The position numbers and the translations under genes are program-made. This document shows positions 23,288-35,247 of a stretch of DNA of 49,857 nt, piece after piece. Numbering within the stretch: the first letter of the stretch is position 1; every line of letters starts with the position of its first letter. This DNA comes from Carex sylvatica (Eukaryota; Streptophyta; Magnoliopsida; Poales; Cyperaceae), in the NCBI GenBank assembly GCA_964058845.1, contig CAXKVR010000557.1, forward strand, positions 1 to 49,857. The letters run 5' to 3'. The notes beneath the pieces are model-generated. The model was not told the origin of the DNA. It searched no databases and saw nothing but the letters and a program-made list of their open reading frames with translations.

Positions 23288-23707
23288 TAGAGTGTGAAAA
23301 ATAGCACGGCAAAGTTGGCTCCGTCACAGAACGTCAGGTTACGGCACGAAACACGTATCGGTGCGTGTCGTGACTTACGTGTTCCGTGCTGTGATCATTC
23401 GCGTGCCGTGATCATCTTTAGAAAATTTGGCACGACACGACACGTGGTCATGCGAGTTATGTGTAATTAAGACCGTTAAATCTTTGATTAAATAATGAAT
23501 TTTGAATAATCTAACTTAAATTATGATAAAATAGTCACGTTTAGGCACAGCATGACTCACGTGACATGACTATTCGCATGCTGTGATCATCTCTTGATAT
23601 TTTAGTCACGGCATGACACATGAAAAATTAATTTGATCACAGCACCACATAGTACGAATCTAAAATCACAATTTGTTAGTTACATCACGGCACGTTTTTC
23701 CACTCTA
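23288..23707. mobile_element. 420-bp hAT MITE, family A
   Basis: The ends are TAGAGTGTGAAAAATAGCACG and the inverse CGTTTTTCCACTCTA. The flanks are TTTGAGAC (23280-23287) and ATTGAGAC (23708-23715), an 8-bp duplication with one mismatch. The interior is rich in CACG/CGTG. Confidence 0.85.
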
Positions 23708-23989
23708 ATTGAGACATTTGCCACTGATTGACATAGTTTGGAAGACTATTGTCAAAAATAAAAGATAATTTTTGTTTTTGTTTTTCACACCTGAAAGACT
23801 ATTTTTTTTTTCGGTTCAATCAACTCTGAATTATTGTATTTTGTTCAATCTAGCCATCTTTTAGTGTTTCGTCAATTTTATAGTGAAGTAATGATGTGGC
23901 AACAATGACTGCACAATTAAACTGTCACCTTAACCATTCTTATCATCAAATAAATTATTCTCTCCTTCTCTTTCGTTTATTTTGGTCCA

Positions 23990-24473
23990 AGCCTGGACCG
24001 AGCGAGCTAGATCTAGGTCATTCGAATCAAATTTTTTTGGCTCGCTCATGACAAGCCAGTTCGAGTTAGCTCGCGAGCTGACGGGCTGGCTCGCTGGACT
24101 TTATTGAGATGCTATTATACAAATTTAAAAATATAAAAATTCATTTAAAAAATTTAAGAAATTGTCCTGCAGGTACATCTTCAAACAACTGAAACTCATA
24201 TCCATTCTTCCCAGACAAAAAATACTTCAATTTTGCATAATTATGCTTTTGAAAATGAGACTAGACTTAAAATTATACGGGGCTAAATTCAAAATCTACA
24301 GTAACTTAACGAGTCGAGCTGGCCCAGTCCAAGCTGACTCCTGACTGAATTCGTTTATTTTGATCCGAGCCTGAGCCGAGCTAGCTCGTTAACAGCTCGG
24401 TCCACTACCGAGCGAGCTGTTAGCGAGCAAGCTAGAGGCGAGCCACGAGCTGCGAGCTTTCTGTGCAGCCCTA
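23990..24473. mobile_element. hAT-like element with GAGCGAGCT repeats
   Basis: The right end CTGTGCAGCCCTA (reversed TAGGGCTGCACAG) fits hAT ends. The interior is rich in AGCTCG and GAGCGAGC motifs in both orientations. The left terminus is eroded. A related TAGGGCTGCC end occurs at 36546. Confidence 0.5.
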
Positions 24474-24876
24474 TCTTTCACCATCATAGAAGCAATCCAG
24501 TCAATTGTTTAAAGATATCATAATTTGCACCATATTAACTTATCCCTCTTTAACCAAACATATAGGCTTTAATTATAATTAACCAAAATTGTGTACGCAA
24601 GCCATGCTAGTTTCTTTTTTCAAAGCAACTTACACATATGGCTGTATCCTGATTTGCTTCCTGAAGAACAAATCATTGCCAAAATTGTTGCTCAATCAAA
24701 ATTGGTTGTTGTATGGTATCCTAACTTGGTTTATTCTCAACTAGAATAATTTTTAGTATTTTAGAATAATGGATCAAAAGAGAGAACTACCAGTGGTTAT
24801 AGAGATTGCTTTCAAGAAAAGAGCGCTTCTCTGTGGTGTAATTAAGACTCAGAGAAGTGGTCCTTGTAAATGACTA

Positions 24877-24910
<34 letters not shown>

Positions 24911-25477
24911 CCAGCAGCATTTAAACGAACATGCAATGGAGAGGATGAAGAGATCGAAAGTGCAAGGTCTCTCAAGGCTTGGAGGCGAGAATACAATGGA
25001 GAAATATGAAAAGTAAAGAGGGAGAATGAAAGAATAATGAAATTTGCTTGATGAATACACTGGTTGAGGTGGCAGTTAATTATCTATCATCACTGACACG
25101 TCAGCTGTTAACAAAATACAATAATTTAGAGGTTGATTCAACCTAAAAATGTTCAGTAGGCGGTAGCTCAGTTGAATTAAAACGTAATATAATAGTTCAG
25201 GATAAAAACGGAGTTTTCTGAAATACAAAAAGAACTAGAACTTGATTGCAAAATTACACAGCACATAGTTAAAAGAATCATTGAATTACTTTCAGTTGAA
25301 TCAAATACAGGAACTAGGATTTGACTTCTTTCGCCAAAAGATAAAGATAAATAAAAATAAATTGCGAGGCTGGTGTTTTATAATTTTTTTAATTACAAGG
25401 ACTATTTTATAAATCTGCTACTAGTCCACACCTTACCGATTTCCATTTTTTTATAAATTGCCATCATATAGTCCCCT
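24474..25477. other. Upstream region of the WD40 gene
   Basis: Apart from the GA microsatellite at 24879-24907 I see no gene. Its last part should hold the promoter of the downstream gene. Confidence 0.4.
24879..24907 (+). repeat. (AG)n microsatellite
   Basis: It is 29 bases of uninterrupted AG repeat. Confidence 0.97.
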
Positions 25478-25484
25478 TATAAAA
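25478..25484 (+). promoter_or_regulatory. TATA box of the WD40 gene
   Basis: TATAAAA lies 58 bases upstream of the ATG at 25542. This spacing gives a leader of roughly 30 bases. The box excludes any translation start further upstream. Confidence 0.65.
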
Positions 25485-25541
25485 CCACTTGCTAACCTCG
25501 CATCTGCTCTGCTTCCTTCAGCTCCTCTTCTCTTTCACCCG

Positions 25542-26846
25542 ATGCCTTTCTCCCTCCCCAAATCCTTCTCTTGCCACACCTCCGCATCTCTAGAAAAACA
25601 AAACCTCAATCCAAACCGGGATGCCTTGAGAAATCCATCTTCCAATTCTCCTTCTCTCTCCTCCAGCTGCTCTACCTCTTCTTCCCCCGCCATGTCAGAT
25701 GACTCTGCCTCTGTTCTCACCTTTCCTTCCCTCCCCTCTCTTCAATGTCTGCTTCCTTCTTCTACCTCCTCCATCTCCACCACCTTTCGCCATCTTACCT
25801 CTCTAAAAGCCCTCTCCCCTGATTCTTCCGCTTCACCACCCGCCTTAACCATCTCTCCATCTTCGCTTCTTCTCTACACTGCCTCCCCTTCTAATCTCTC
25901 CACTTATGATCTCACATCTCTCGACCTCGTCAGTTCGCATCCTTCAGCTCCTTCAGCTGGCGCAGTGAAATCTCTTGTCATTCTGCCGAAATCACAAGGC
26001 ATCCTCTCGGCACATCAAGACAGCCTCTTGCGCCTCTGGCGACACTCTTCTCGATCTGGAGATCTTCGCCTCGCCGGTTCCCTTCCCACACTGTCAGACC
26101 GACTTCTTCGCCTACCTTTTCCAAAGAATTACACCCTCATTAGGCGACATCACAAACAGTTATGGATTCAACATGCCGACACCGTATCCGCACTGGCCAC
26201 AGCAGGAGAATATATCTACTCTGTCTCTTGGGATAAGACGCTCAAGATTTGGCGATCGAGTGACTTGCGGTGTGTTCAGTCTATTAAAGCACACGACGAT
26301 GCGATCAATGCATTAGTAATCGCGCCAGATGGGACGGTTTACACCGGGTCGGCCGATACAAAAATACGTGCTTGGGCACGGGCACCTGGTGAAAAGAAAC
26401 ATGCGCTCGTTGCCACATTTGAGCGGCATCGATCAGCGGTAAATGCACTGGCCATCAGTAGCGACGGGTCGGTGTTGTATTCGGGGGCGAATGATCGGTC
26501 AATCGTTGTCTGGGAGAGGGAAGAGAGTGCAAACTACTTGGTGGTCGTCGGTGCATTGCGTGGCCATGCGAAGGCGATACTTTGTTTAGCATGTGTAGGT
26601 GACATGCTTTTCAGTGGGTCTAGCGATCGGACGGTCAGGATTTGGCGGAGAGGGAAGGAAGACAGGGAGTATAGCTGCCTTGGCTTTATGGTCGGTCATG
26701 TCAGCGTAGTTCGGTCGATCGTGGCGGTTGACATGCCAAAAGAGAAGTCGGCGGCGGCCGAAGGGGAGGAGGAGTACCGGGTCTGTAGCGGGAGCTTTGA
26801 CGGGGAGGTCCGGGTCTGGCAAGTTCGGGTTTCGGGTTTGTCATGA
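25542..26846 (+). CDS. WD40-repeat protein, JINGUBANG-like
   Basis: This intronless frame of 434 residues starts at the first ATG (MPFSLPKSFSCHTS); an in-frame extension upstream contains only a TTG and the TATA box. The first 60 or so residues are Ser/Pro-rich and look disordered. WD repeats follow, ending KIW, RAW, VVW, RIW and RVW in order, with GH and SGSSDRTV/SGSFDGEV signatures. A region with HADTVSALATAGEYIYSVSWD is typical of the plant JINGUBANG (JGB) group. JGB in Arabidopsis restrains pollen germination and tube growth; other family members are less well known. The propeller probably serves as a protein-interaction scaffold. Codons are more GC-rich than the surroundings, as usual for an expressed plant gene. 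Family membership is firm for WD40 and fairly firm for the JGB clade; the pollen role is not shown here. Confidence 0.9.
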   Translation: MPFSLPKSFSCHTSASLEKQNLNPNRDALRNPSSNSPSLSSSCSTSSSPAMSDDSASVLTFPSLPSLQCLLPSSTSSISTTFRHLTSLKALSPDSSASPPALTISPSSLLLYTASPSNLSTYDLTSLDLVSSHPSAPSAGAVKSLVILPKSQGILSAHQDSLLRLWRHSSRSGDLRLAGSLPTLSDRLLRLPFPKNYTLIRRHHKQLWIQHADTVSALATAGEYIYSVSWDKTLKIWRSSDLRCVQSIKAHDDAINALVIAPDGTVYTGSADTKIRAWARAPGEKKHALVATFERHRSAVNALAISSDGSVLYSGANDRSIVVWEREESANYLVVVGALRGHAKAILCLACVGDMLFSGSSDRTVRIWRRGKEDREYSCLGFMVGHVSVVRSIVAVDMPKEKSAAAEGEEEYRVCSGSFDGEVRVWQVRVSGLS

Positions 26847-27495
26847 CCGGACTTGTTAGTCACGAATCCAAAATATTTGAATCTTTATATGCTTGGAAAC
26901 CACACGAGTGGTTACATGAGAATACCACAGCTCATCGGGAGCTGATTTATCTCCCATGCGGAGAGTGTGACTTGGTTTTATTCAATGAACCTGGTGTTAG
27001 TTAGGTTCACTGTCACTGGAGCATAATTTTTGAGTTCAGTTGGCAACTAAGTTTTGATTGCATTTTTTTTTATTGTCGTTAATTATTTGTTAATAATATT
27101 TAATTATATTAAGAATAATAACTAATTATAATTAGACGACTATTTTTTTTCAATCATACGACATTCGAAGTTTGCAATTAAAAGAATAATTGCTTTATTG
27201 TACGAACCTCATATGTTTTATCATCACTGTTCTTTATAGTCATGATGAAAAATAACTTTTTTCTTAAGGTTGATGATAAAATAACTTGGGCCCACTATTT
27301 TTCTGATCTGTTAAAAGTAATTTATTATGATATTAACAAATATGATGTTTTAATTAAAATATTTGTTTGATATTAGTTTAGTAACAAAATGTCACTCGTG
27401 TGGGAGGTGTGGATTAGAAATTCAGAAGTCTTCTGTGGATATTAATTTCATCAATTTTCTTTGTCCTTAAATAAAGAGAATTGGTTCTAATTATA
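26847..27495. other. 3' flank of the WD40 gene and intergenic DNA
   Basis: The first 200 bases probably contain the 3' untranslated region. The rest is AT-rich and I see no gene. Confidence 0.4.
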
Positions 27496-27643
27496 TACAA
27501 GAATGTGTGACAGTATTCGCGAAGACAAAAAGTGATTATCTATGATAATATACCAATATAAAAGTGTGTTTTCTATTAGCGATGCTAGTATCTGCAACGA
27601 TATACCAACAATATCTTTCACGAATATTGTTCCATTCTCGTAT
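27496..27643. mobile_element. MITE with ACAAGAATG ends, copy 1
   Basis: The left end TATACAAGAATGTG and reversed right end TATACGAGAATGG are inverted repeats, with GTATTCGCG / CGAATATTG inside them. It is a relative of the segment at 32856-32993. Superfamily not determined. Confidence 0.45.
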
Positions 27644-28094
27644 ACTAAACCTTCATGTTTCTCTGAAAAAAAATTATTTGATAACATATTTGCATTAATT
27701 ACATATAAATATATAGTTAATTATTTGTTGTTAACTCAGTTTTCTTACTCGTATAATAAGCTTATAATAAAGTAATAATTTTAAGGTGCTATATTATTCA
27801 CGCAATTGTTGGTTCAATAATTAATTAATATGACTAACTTGACTTTATATATAATTAGTTATGACTAATATTTATTAAATAATTATAACAATGAAAAATG
27901 TAGCTCATGTTATCTCGTAATTTTTATTGTTTTGAGTTCTTATATTATTTAGCATTATCAATAGTAGCGTCGCTAGACAAAACGACCAAAGAAAAATAAT
28001 AGATTTATGCAACGGCCGGATTTTGTGTTCAAGTTACATCGTTTCTGAACTTTGATGCTATCAATTTATTTTTGTAATTTTTAAAATTAAAATA

Positions 28095-28337
28095 GTCAAT
28101 TTGAAGTGCTAAATTTATTCTTCATATTAAAATGTGATTGAAAATTAAATTTTACATTTTTTTTTTGAAAATTTTAAATATCATTGTTTTCAGTTTTTTT
28201 TATTATTTAAAACATTGATTTAAAAAAAAATAGTAATTTTTTTTAAAAAAAATGTAAAATTTGTTCTCCAAGTACATATTAATATGGAAAACACATTGAA
28301 CACTTCAGATCGACTATTTGAACTTTAAATCCACAAA
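28095..28337. mobile_element. Foldback MITE, GTTTGGAGACC family, decayed copy
   Basis: It has imperfect inverted arms with CATATTAAAATGTGATTG and CAAGTACATATTAATATGG. The arm ends match the copies at 18481 and 38141. Many T and A runs have eroded the middle. Confidence 0.5.
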
Positions 28338-28439
28338 AATAAATTGATAGGACCAAGATTTAGAAGCTACCACTTTAATCTTAGCCAATCTCTATATATA
28401 CATATATATGTTGTTAATTTTTGTTGGGTGCTTGCTAAT

Positions 28440-30424
28440 GACCATATAAATATGATATGTGTTTAATTCGCAAATTATTTGTGATTTAATTGTTTTTGAG
28501 ACTTCCACGAATCAATCCGTATTTAATAAAATGATTCGCAAATTAAACGCTCTATTCGCGAATTATTTGCAGATTCTACGAATTTTACGTATTATTCGCG
28601 TATTGTTCGAAAAAATTCGTCGCTCCGCAGTTTATCTTCCTAAATCATAATTTTTTTCTTTCTGACTTCGCTGAATTCTCTCCCTCCGTCATTTCTCTTC
28701 CCCTCAAAACCATAGTTTTTGAAATCTACGATTGACTGAGAGTGAGACTGCGACAACGAGAAGAAATCAAGTAGCTTAATTCCTCTCTAACTTTGATTCA
28801 AAATCATGCTAAGCGGTAACATCTGTCCTTTTTCGTTTGATTTTTTCTAATTGAGATAAGGCTAAGATATTTGATTGTAACCAGAATCGATTAGTGGCTG
28901 CCATAAGTGCATTTGTCTTTTTTTGGGTACCCCGCTATTTAGCAAGAACCCAAATTTACCTATTATCAAAGTGTCAAATTTTAGATGCTACATTATTTTC
29001 AGTACACTCAGAGACAAATTTAGGATTTTCATCGGAAGGGCAAAAGTCGATCGGTATTAATAGATCACAACTAAAACTCGAAATTTAGAGGGATGACTGC
29101 TCCCCTGTGCTACAGTAGATCCGTCCATGAGTACGATAAAGTTTGAATTTAATTGCTTTTTTTTTTTTTAAACTGCAGTACTCACTGACAAGTGACAATT
29201 GATATTTGAAGCATTGGTTGCATCTTTGCCGAGATTTTGACTGGAAAGCCTTTTGTTTCTAGGCAAAAATGTGGTTCACCAAATGGATTTGATCACTGAT
29301 CTTTTGGGCTCCCCTTCGACAGATTATTTCAAAGGTCTAATACTCTGTCTGGATTAATTCTGTCAAGGTTCAAATCACTAATTTTTCAACATATCAGTCT
29401 TTAATCATCTCTGTGACAATCAAACTATATTTTTCTTTCTTACGTCTTAATAATTCATATTTGAAATATTATATTCTCCCTGTGCCAAATCTATCCGTAC
29501 CCTTCACCTTTTATGTGCCAAGTCCATACGCTCTTTCTATTTAACCATCCTACAGTACCAGTGTCAAGTCCAAGAATGAAATCTGCTTAGATCTGAATTT
29601 GATGAACAGTATTATGAAATTTCTGCTTTTTCAAATCTAACCGTTTAACTTTTTTTGTGCACGCATCTCCAAATAACTAGTTTTTCTGTTCACGCATCTC
29701 AAAATAAATCAACAGTTGGATTTGGAAAAACAGAAATTTCAGGGTACTGTTCATTCAATTCGGATCACAGCAGATTTGTTTCCCCAAGTCCATCCGTGAA
29801 TTGAAATCCGCTAGTTTTTCCTATGCACATATCTCAAAATAGCTGAATTTTTTGTGCACGTATATCGAAACAGTTTAACGGTTGGATTCAGAAAAGTAGA
29901 GATTTCAAGAACACTGTTCACACACGAGAATTTCAGTAGATTTGTTTCCATCCATCCGTACCCCTCCCCTTTTCAGTATTGTACCTGGTTCAAATCATAC
30001 CAGTTCATTGTGCTTCACCTTTTCAGTGTTCCTATGCTTCACCCTGTTAGTGTTGTACCTGATCCAAATTGTACCAATATGTAGTATTTAATTTGTGTTC
30101 GCTTTTGTAGAGATGCCAAGAAAGAAAGATAAACTATAGGAGTATATTTCAAGAGAGACTGACAAGGTGGTACGGTGCACCTTCTGTGATATAAAGTTCT
30201 CGAGTGGAGTAACTAGAATGCAATATCATTTTGCAAAGATAGCTTGTAAAGATGTCAAGACATGTACAAAGGTACCTCAAACAATTACGGAATTGATCTT
30301 GAAGGGGATAAATGAATTAGAAGCCAACAATAAGAAAAAGGTTGCTGAGGTTTCGACCCAATCTGATCACGTCGGGTCTGAACGGCAATTTGAACGAAAC
30401 AATCTCATTTTTTTACAATTTTAG
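28440..30424 (+). pseudogene. Broken hAT transposase gene, 5' part with BED zinc finger
   Basis: The left part (28460-28630) has repeated ATTCGCGAATT-type motifs, as in hAT subterminal DNA. A leader-like stretch follows (28650-28815). An exon opens behind a TTTTGTAG acceptor at 30112, with ATG at 30113. It encodes MPRKKDK and then a BED finger with CTFC and HFAKIAC and the typical DVKTCTKVP. An in-frame TAG at 30137 sits where the family usually has tryptophan, so the frame is broken. The catalytic and dimerisation regions are missing downstream. BED fingers bind transposon ends in hAT transposases. Confidence is good for the BED domain and moderate for the assembled extent. Confidence 0.6.
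29585..29960. repeat. Inverted repeat followed by a second partial copy
   Basis: The arms at about 29590-29640 and 29712-29765 pair (for example GATGAACAGTAT with GTACTGTTCATT). A second, diverged copy of the right arm follows to 29960. It is probably a small foldback element inside the intron of the broken hAT gene. Confidence 0.5.
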
Positions 30425-30939
30425 TATTTTAGTATATTATTTGGTATGTACAAAAATGAATTATTTCTGAATTATATCTGAATCATGAATTTTTGACTCT
30501 GCCGAACCTTTCCTGAACTATTAAGTTGTCACTATGCTAATGACGCATGATGTGGCCACAGATGATCCTAATTAGGTCTTATCTTGATGAAGAATGACTC
30601 GTGGAATTGTTGACCTGCTTCAATATTTTTCAAAATAAACAGCCAGATATTAATAGAATCGCCTTTATTAAACTCGGTAACGAACAATATCCATCATTAA
30701 TTACGACTAAAAAAGAAACCAAAATTAGAATCTACAAAACTCCAAGCTGTACCATGAACTCCAGACCTCAAGATAATTTTAGAAAAATAATAAAAGCAAA
30801 AAACAGAACCAACATCATTATCGATATATTCCTGTCCATATACTGTACAAAATATGTCCATAAATAATAATAAAAAAATTGTACATAACTTTGTAATTTA
30901 CACTTCAGGTGTCAAAGTCAATGAAATATGAGGCTTGAC
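30425..30939. other. Intergenic DNA
   Basis: I see no gene or clear repeat here. A short open frame at 30601-30867 has no recognisable motif. Confidence 0.4.
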
Positions 30940-31315
30940 TGATCCATGATTTTCGTCTAGAGGAGAGACAAAAAAATATTAAATCGGGTTTAAATAGTTT
31001 ATCGGATTTAAATTCATTAACTAATTAGGCACTCGATAAAAAAATAATGTTTTGACTTATATTTTCCAATACTCTGACTTAGAATTTATGATTATTTAAC
31101 TTATAATTCTAATTACCAATCATAATTCAAAAAAATTATTTTGATTTTAACACTAAATGTAACCCGAATTACAAATCAAACATCGAGAGAGGGGCAAAAA
31201 AAATTTCAGGAAAGAACAAAATCGATCGGTACCAATAAATTACCACTAAAACTCGAAATCCAGAGGAGGAGGAGGGCCAGCCGCCCCCACTATCTACTCT
31301 GGGTCCGCCCCTGCT
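30940..31315. mobile_element. hAT element family B, reverse copy
   Basis: The interior matches 14080-14290 in reverse (for example GGCACTCGATAAA and TTATAATTCTAATTA). The right end GGGTCCGCCCCTG reversed gives CAGGGGCGGACCC, close to the family end. No target duplication could be fixed because the left end is eroded. Confidence 0.6.
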
Positions 31316-32313
31316 CCCTATTTCTACCTCAAAAAAAAAAAAATTAAGAAAAAACAATAAAATCTCAAGTCTCCATGTGACAGAATCCTGTAATTAAGAC
31401 TGTTATGGTCCCTATGATCATGACTTTTTCTTAAAAAAATAATTTAATTAAAACTTGACATTTAAAAAAAAATATTAATTAAGATAAACAGAGTGGTGCA
31501 GTGCAAGTGCAACCACTGTTTGTGGTGTTTGTAGTGATGAACTTTCTTGAAGACAAAGAATCTCGCTGGAAGGAGAAAAAAAATGGTGGTGGTCCTTGAG
31601 TTGCAACTGATCTCCCTTTTTCCCAAAATGTTGCCAGGTGTGAGGTGTGAGCCATGCTGCATGTTATCTTATTCTCTCTGTTTATAGGTTCAGTGATAAT
31701 AGTCCCCACTGGTAGTTAATTTGTTGCTTGATTTGCATAGAGTTGACATTAGATGTGCGCTTGGCTTTGTAGTGTGCTCTTTTTGGAAATCTGATTAATT
31801 GTGTTAATTAAATTGGAAGTGCTGATCATAAAATTGAAGTCGGTGATGTCATGATTACCAGTTCGCCACCATCTTAATTTGCGCTGGAACATGCATCGAT
31901 CATGCATGTCCTTTACAACGAAGTTTGGGATCTTTTACACCAAATGAAATGAATTAATGTTGTTTCTTTTCTTTTCTAATAAATTCAAGAGTAGGGTTAA
32001 AATGTCGGCTTTTTTTTTTTTTTTTTTTTTTAAGTTGGAGATCAAGTTATCTAACTATTAATTTAATAATTAGAGATAAAGTTACCCAACTATATATTAA
32101 TTTAATATTCACACTGAATTTTTTCATCTAGTTTCAAATCTGTATAACCTCTTACACAGAGAGCACCTTGAAAACGAAAATAAGAACGTTGGACATGCAT
32201 GATTAGGATAAAAAATAACGGGACATTTTAAAACTAAGCGAGAGTAAAATAGTTTTTATTATAATTTTTTTTTAAACTAAGATATTTATAGGACGATCAC
32301 TTCCCCTAAAATG
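31316..32313. other. Intergenic DNA with a T22 run
   Basis: A run of 22 T lies at 32010-32031. I see no gene here. A Ser/Thr-rich minus-strand frame near 31479-31709 has no recognisable features. Confidence 0.4.
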
Positions 32314-32450
32314 AAAGAGTCCTGATCCCCTAGAGTAACCTAATTTTTGGATTAAAATGCGGACTGTCCGATTTGAATCAGACGGTCTGGATCTAAACTT
32401 AAAAATTGAGTTACTTTAAGAGATCCAAACTCAAAAGGTTATGCTAACTT
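32314..32450. repeat. Short imperfect inverted repeat, possible MITE
   Basis: The segments GTAACCTAATTTTT and AAAAATTGAGTTACT pair, with CGGACTGTCCG between them. It could be a small MITE, but no target duplication was found. Confidence 0.35.
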
Positions 32451-32855
32451 AGCTATATATACATATAGATTACAATGATATATTTACCGTTGTCCTCTTG
32501 AACATGTGTTATAACTGAGTAGGCTTGTCAAATATATATCCCAAAAAGGCCATGCAGGATAGCTTTGGATAAGGCATGTCGACGATGTTTACAGTTATAA
32601 TAGGAAATGGCAAAGTCATGGTTTTGATTGCTGAATGATTTTACTTGCACCTAACATGACGAAATTCATATCCAAAATGAATTAATATATAAAAAGTATG
32701 ATTAAAGTGAGCCAGCAATGAATTGCTAATACGTGTATAATTAAGGACCAATGGAAATGAGACAAGGATCATATATATATCCTATACTTATATAATTACC
32801 GACATAAATATCTATAAAAATAAAATGTTAATTAATGTGGTGAATAATTAATCTA

Positions 32856-32993
32856 TAAGAATGAGACTGTATCCGTAAGTATCCGTAAGGATAAAAAGTG
32901 ACTATCAGTGAGGGTATACCGGTCATATATCAATGATAACATCTGCGACGGTATACTGATAGTATAGCTCGCGGATACTGTCTCATTCTTGTA
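32856..32993. mobile_element. MITE with ACAAGAATGAGAC ends, copy 2
   Basis: AAGAATGAGACTGTATCCG on the left pairs with CGGATACTGTCTCATTCTT on the right (18 of 19 positions). It is related to 27496-27643. TAA/GTAA-like flanks do not settle the target duplication. Confidence 0.6.
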
Positions 32994-33294
32994 ATTGCAT
33001 CTTAATTAGCTAAGAAACAAGATTACAATAAGATCAAAAGCAACCTAGCTAATTATGGACCTTCGTCCATTGTAATAATTGAAGCTACTCATAACAATGC
33101 ATGTAAGCAACCTAATTATATATGGACTTTCCATTGTATTAAATATTAATTGAAGCTACTCATAACATTGCATGTGAAGTGATCGTTCATTCCGAGGTAA
33201 TTATCTTCTAAAATCACAAATTCTTTATTGAATTCTGCTTGGCTTAATGATGAATATTCTCTTAAAAGGTAGCCATGGCCAAAGAGTGTGTATA

Positions 33295-33309
33295 CACACA
33301 CACACACAC
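33295..33309. repeat. (CA)n microsatellite
   Basis: It is a short dinucleotide repeat in otherwise gene-free DNA (32994-33764). Confidence 0.9.
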
Positions 33310-33764
33310 ATGCCGAATATATATAAAACATTGAAATGCAAAAGTTCATTTTAAATTTAGTGCATGTCTTGTTATGATATGCCAGAGACCTAGCTAGGTT
33401 TGGTATTGATAGGTTATGATATATATACAATCATACAACTGAGACCTATTTATTAACTATATATTTTATACGTACCTAACATGGTTTATTTTTTGGATAC
33501 TGTTGTCGTCACATAAGATTTTCTCCTTTTGTTTATATATCACCAGCTGAATCTTGATATTTTAAGTTAATTCTCCGAATATTTTGCATTTAGTCATTTT
33601 CAATGGTTTTTTTTATTTAACCATAGGTAATTTTTAAATTAAAATACAAATAATTAATGAGATTTAATAATTAAGCTTTCAACAAAAGAAGAATTAACAG
33701 GAAAAAAAACTTCCACTGTCAGACAAAATACTTAAAAAGAAGAAGATTTAAACAAAGAAAGCAA

Positions 33765-33890
33765 CACTAGTGGAGAAACACTAATCTGGATCGGGCTACA
33801 TAAAAAATCGATACTGATACCTATTTGGACCGGACATCATAAAAAACCGATCCTAATGGACACTATTAGGATCGGTTCTTTACAATAAAT
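33765..33890. mobile_element. CACTA (En/Spm) transposon terminus, truncated
   Basis: The terminus CACTAGTGGAGAAAC at 33765 is followed by subterminal GGATCGGGC, GGACCGGAC, ACCGATCC and GGATCGG motifs in both orientations, a hallmark of CACTA elements. The other end is absent; the sequence passes into a hAT family B fragment at about 33890. Confidence 0.7.
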
Positions 33891-34100
33891 TTCTTGAATT
33901 GTGATTGGAAATTAGAATTATAAGTTAAAACATCAAAAATTACAAGTAAAAACATTGAAAAAAATAATAAGACAAATCATTATTTTTTTTATCGAGTATT
34001 CAATAATTAGTTAATGAGTTTAAATTTGATTAACTATTTAAATACAATTCGATATTATTTTGTCTCTCCTCTAACGAAAATTCTAGATCCACCTCTAATT
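33891..34100. mobile_element. hAT element family B, fragment
   Basis: It shares AATTAGAATTATAAG, TTTATCGAGTATTC and the end CTAGATCCACCTCTA with the 14-kb copy. It is broken on its left by the CACTA end. Confidence 0.5.
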
Positions 34101-34629
34101 ACAGACCTAATAAATGATAAGGAGATTAGTAGATCAGATGCCAAAAGTCTAACAACGATTATATATTTTATACGACTGTAGCACACAGGTTTCGTGTTGT
34201 TGCATGGTTAGTAGCGGATAGATGAATTAATTATCAGCCGAGTTGTATTATTGGCCATGACATTGATGGAATTTAGATATTTTTTAATATTATGTGCACG
34301 CATTCAATTAGTTGGAAGGTCAGAAATTGTGACCATATATGATACCAGATAATATATTAATTTTGGAACTTCTATCTGATCAGTTTTACCCAACAAATTA
34401 AATTTTTATTAAAAAAGATAGGTTAATGTATGTTTACTAAGAACACTATTAAAATTTAAAATCTTAATAATACGTGCTTAAATATAACATTAAAAATAGT
34501 ATGCGTATAGTAGTAATCATCCGATAATATAACAAATTACTAAAAACAATTAAATTATGGTTGTGTAAGATATATAAACGTGAAGTAAAATATCGGTTTT
34601 ATTTTATGAAACAATGTAGCCTAACTATA

Positions 34630-34860
34630 TATATATATAGAGAGAGAGAGAGAAGAGGGTTCCAATATCTCATCATATCTCATGTTTTATATCTTTTTTT
34701 TTCAAGGTCTAAGTTACGGAGTTGAACCGTTCAGCATGATATCTAAACTAAAATATATCTGAGACGAAACTTTACAATTTTTGAAATTTTTATTATTTCT
34801 TAAGAGAGATACAAAATCACAATTTTTGAATGGTCTAAAAATAGTGTTATTTTTGCCAAA
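34630..34860. mobile_element. One-armed foldback MITE remnant
   Basis: A TA/GA repeat leads into a sequence like one arm of the GTTTGGAGACC family (TTGAACCGTTCAG, then an AATTTTTGAAATTTTT stretch). The second arm is missing or too diverged. Confidence 0.35.
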
Positions 34861-35247
34861 TTATATTTTGCCAGCTAGTCTGATATCAAATATCTTTACA
34901 AAATCACCACCGTCATCATTTTCAATATATTTTTTTTTACTAAAGTTAGAAGTTAAGTTATCCAGCTATATAACATTTACAATAAAAAATATTTCATTTG
35001 AGTTTTAAATTTCTTACACGAATAATATTTATGTAAGTATAAATTTCGTTTTTTTTTTTGCTTTTGAAATATAGTATATGATAGAAATGTTGGAGTTTGC
35101 GTGGGAATATATACTGTTCAAAGTGGAAACGGATAAAAAATTCTGTTCAACTTTGGGTTATATTTTCAGAAAATTCTGTGGTTCATACAAATGATATTAT
35201 CACTTATATATACTCGGTGCATGATTAGCTGCAACTGGGCTAGCTAG

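Noticed and set aside
25535..26822. Antisense and other-frame open frames over the WD40 gene
   Set aside because: They are shadows of the real coding frame.
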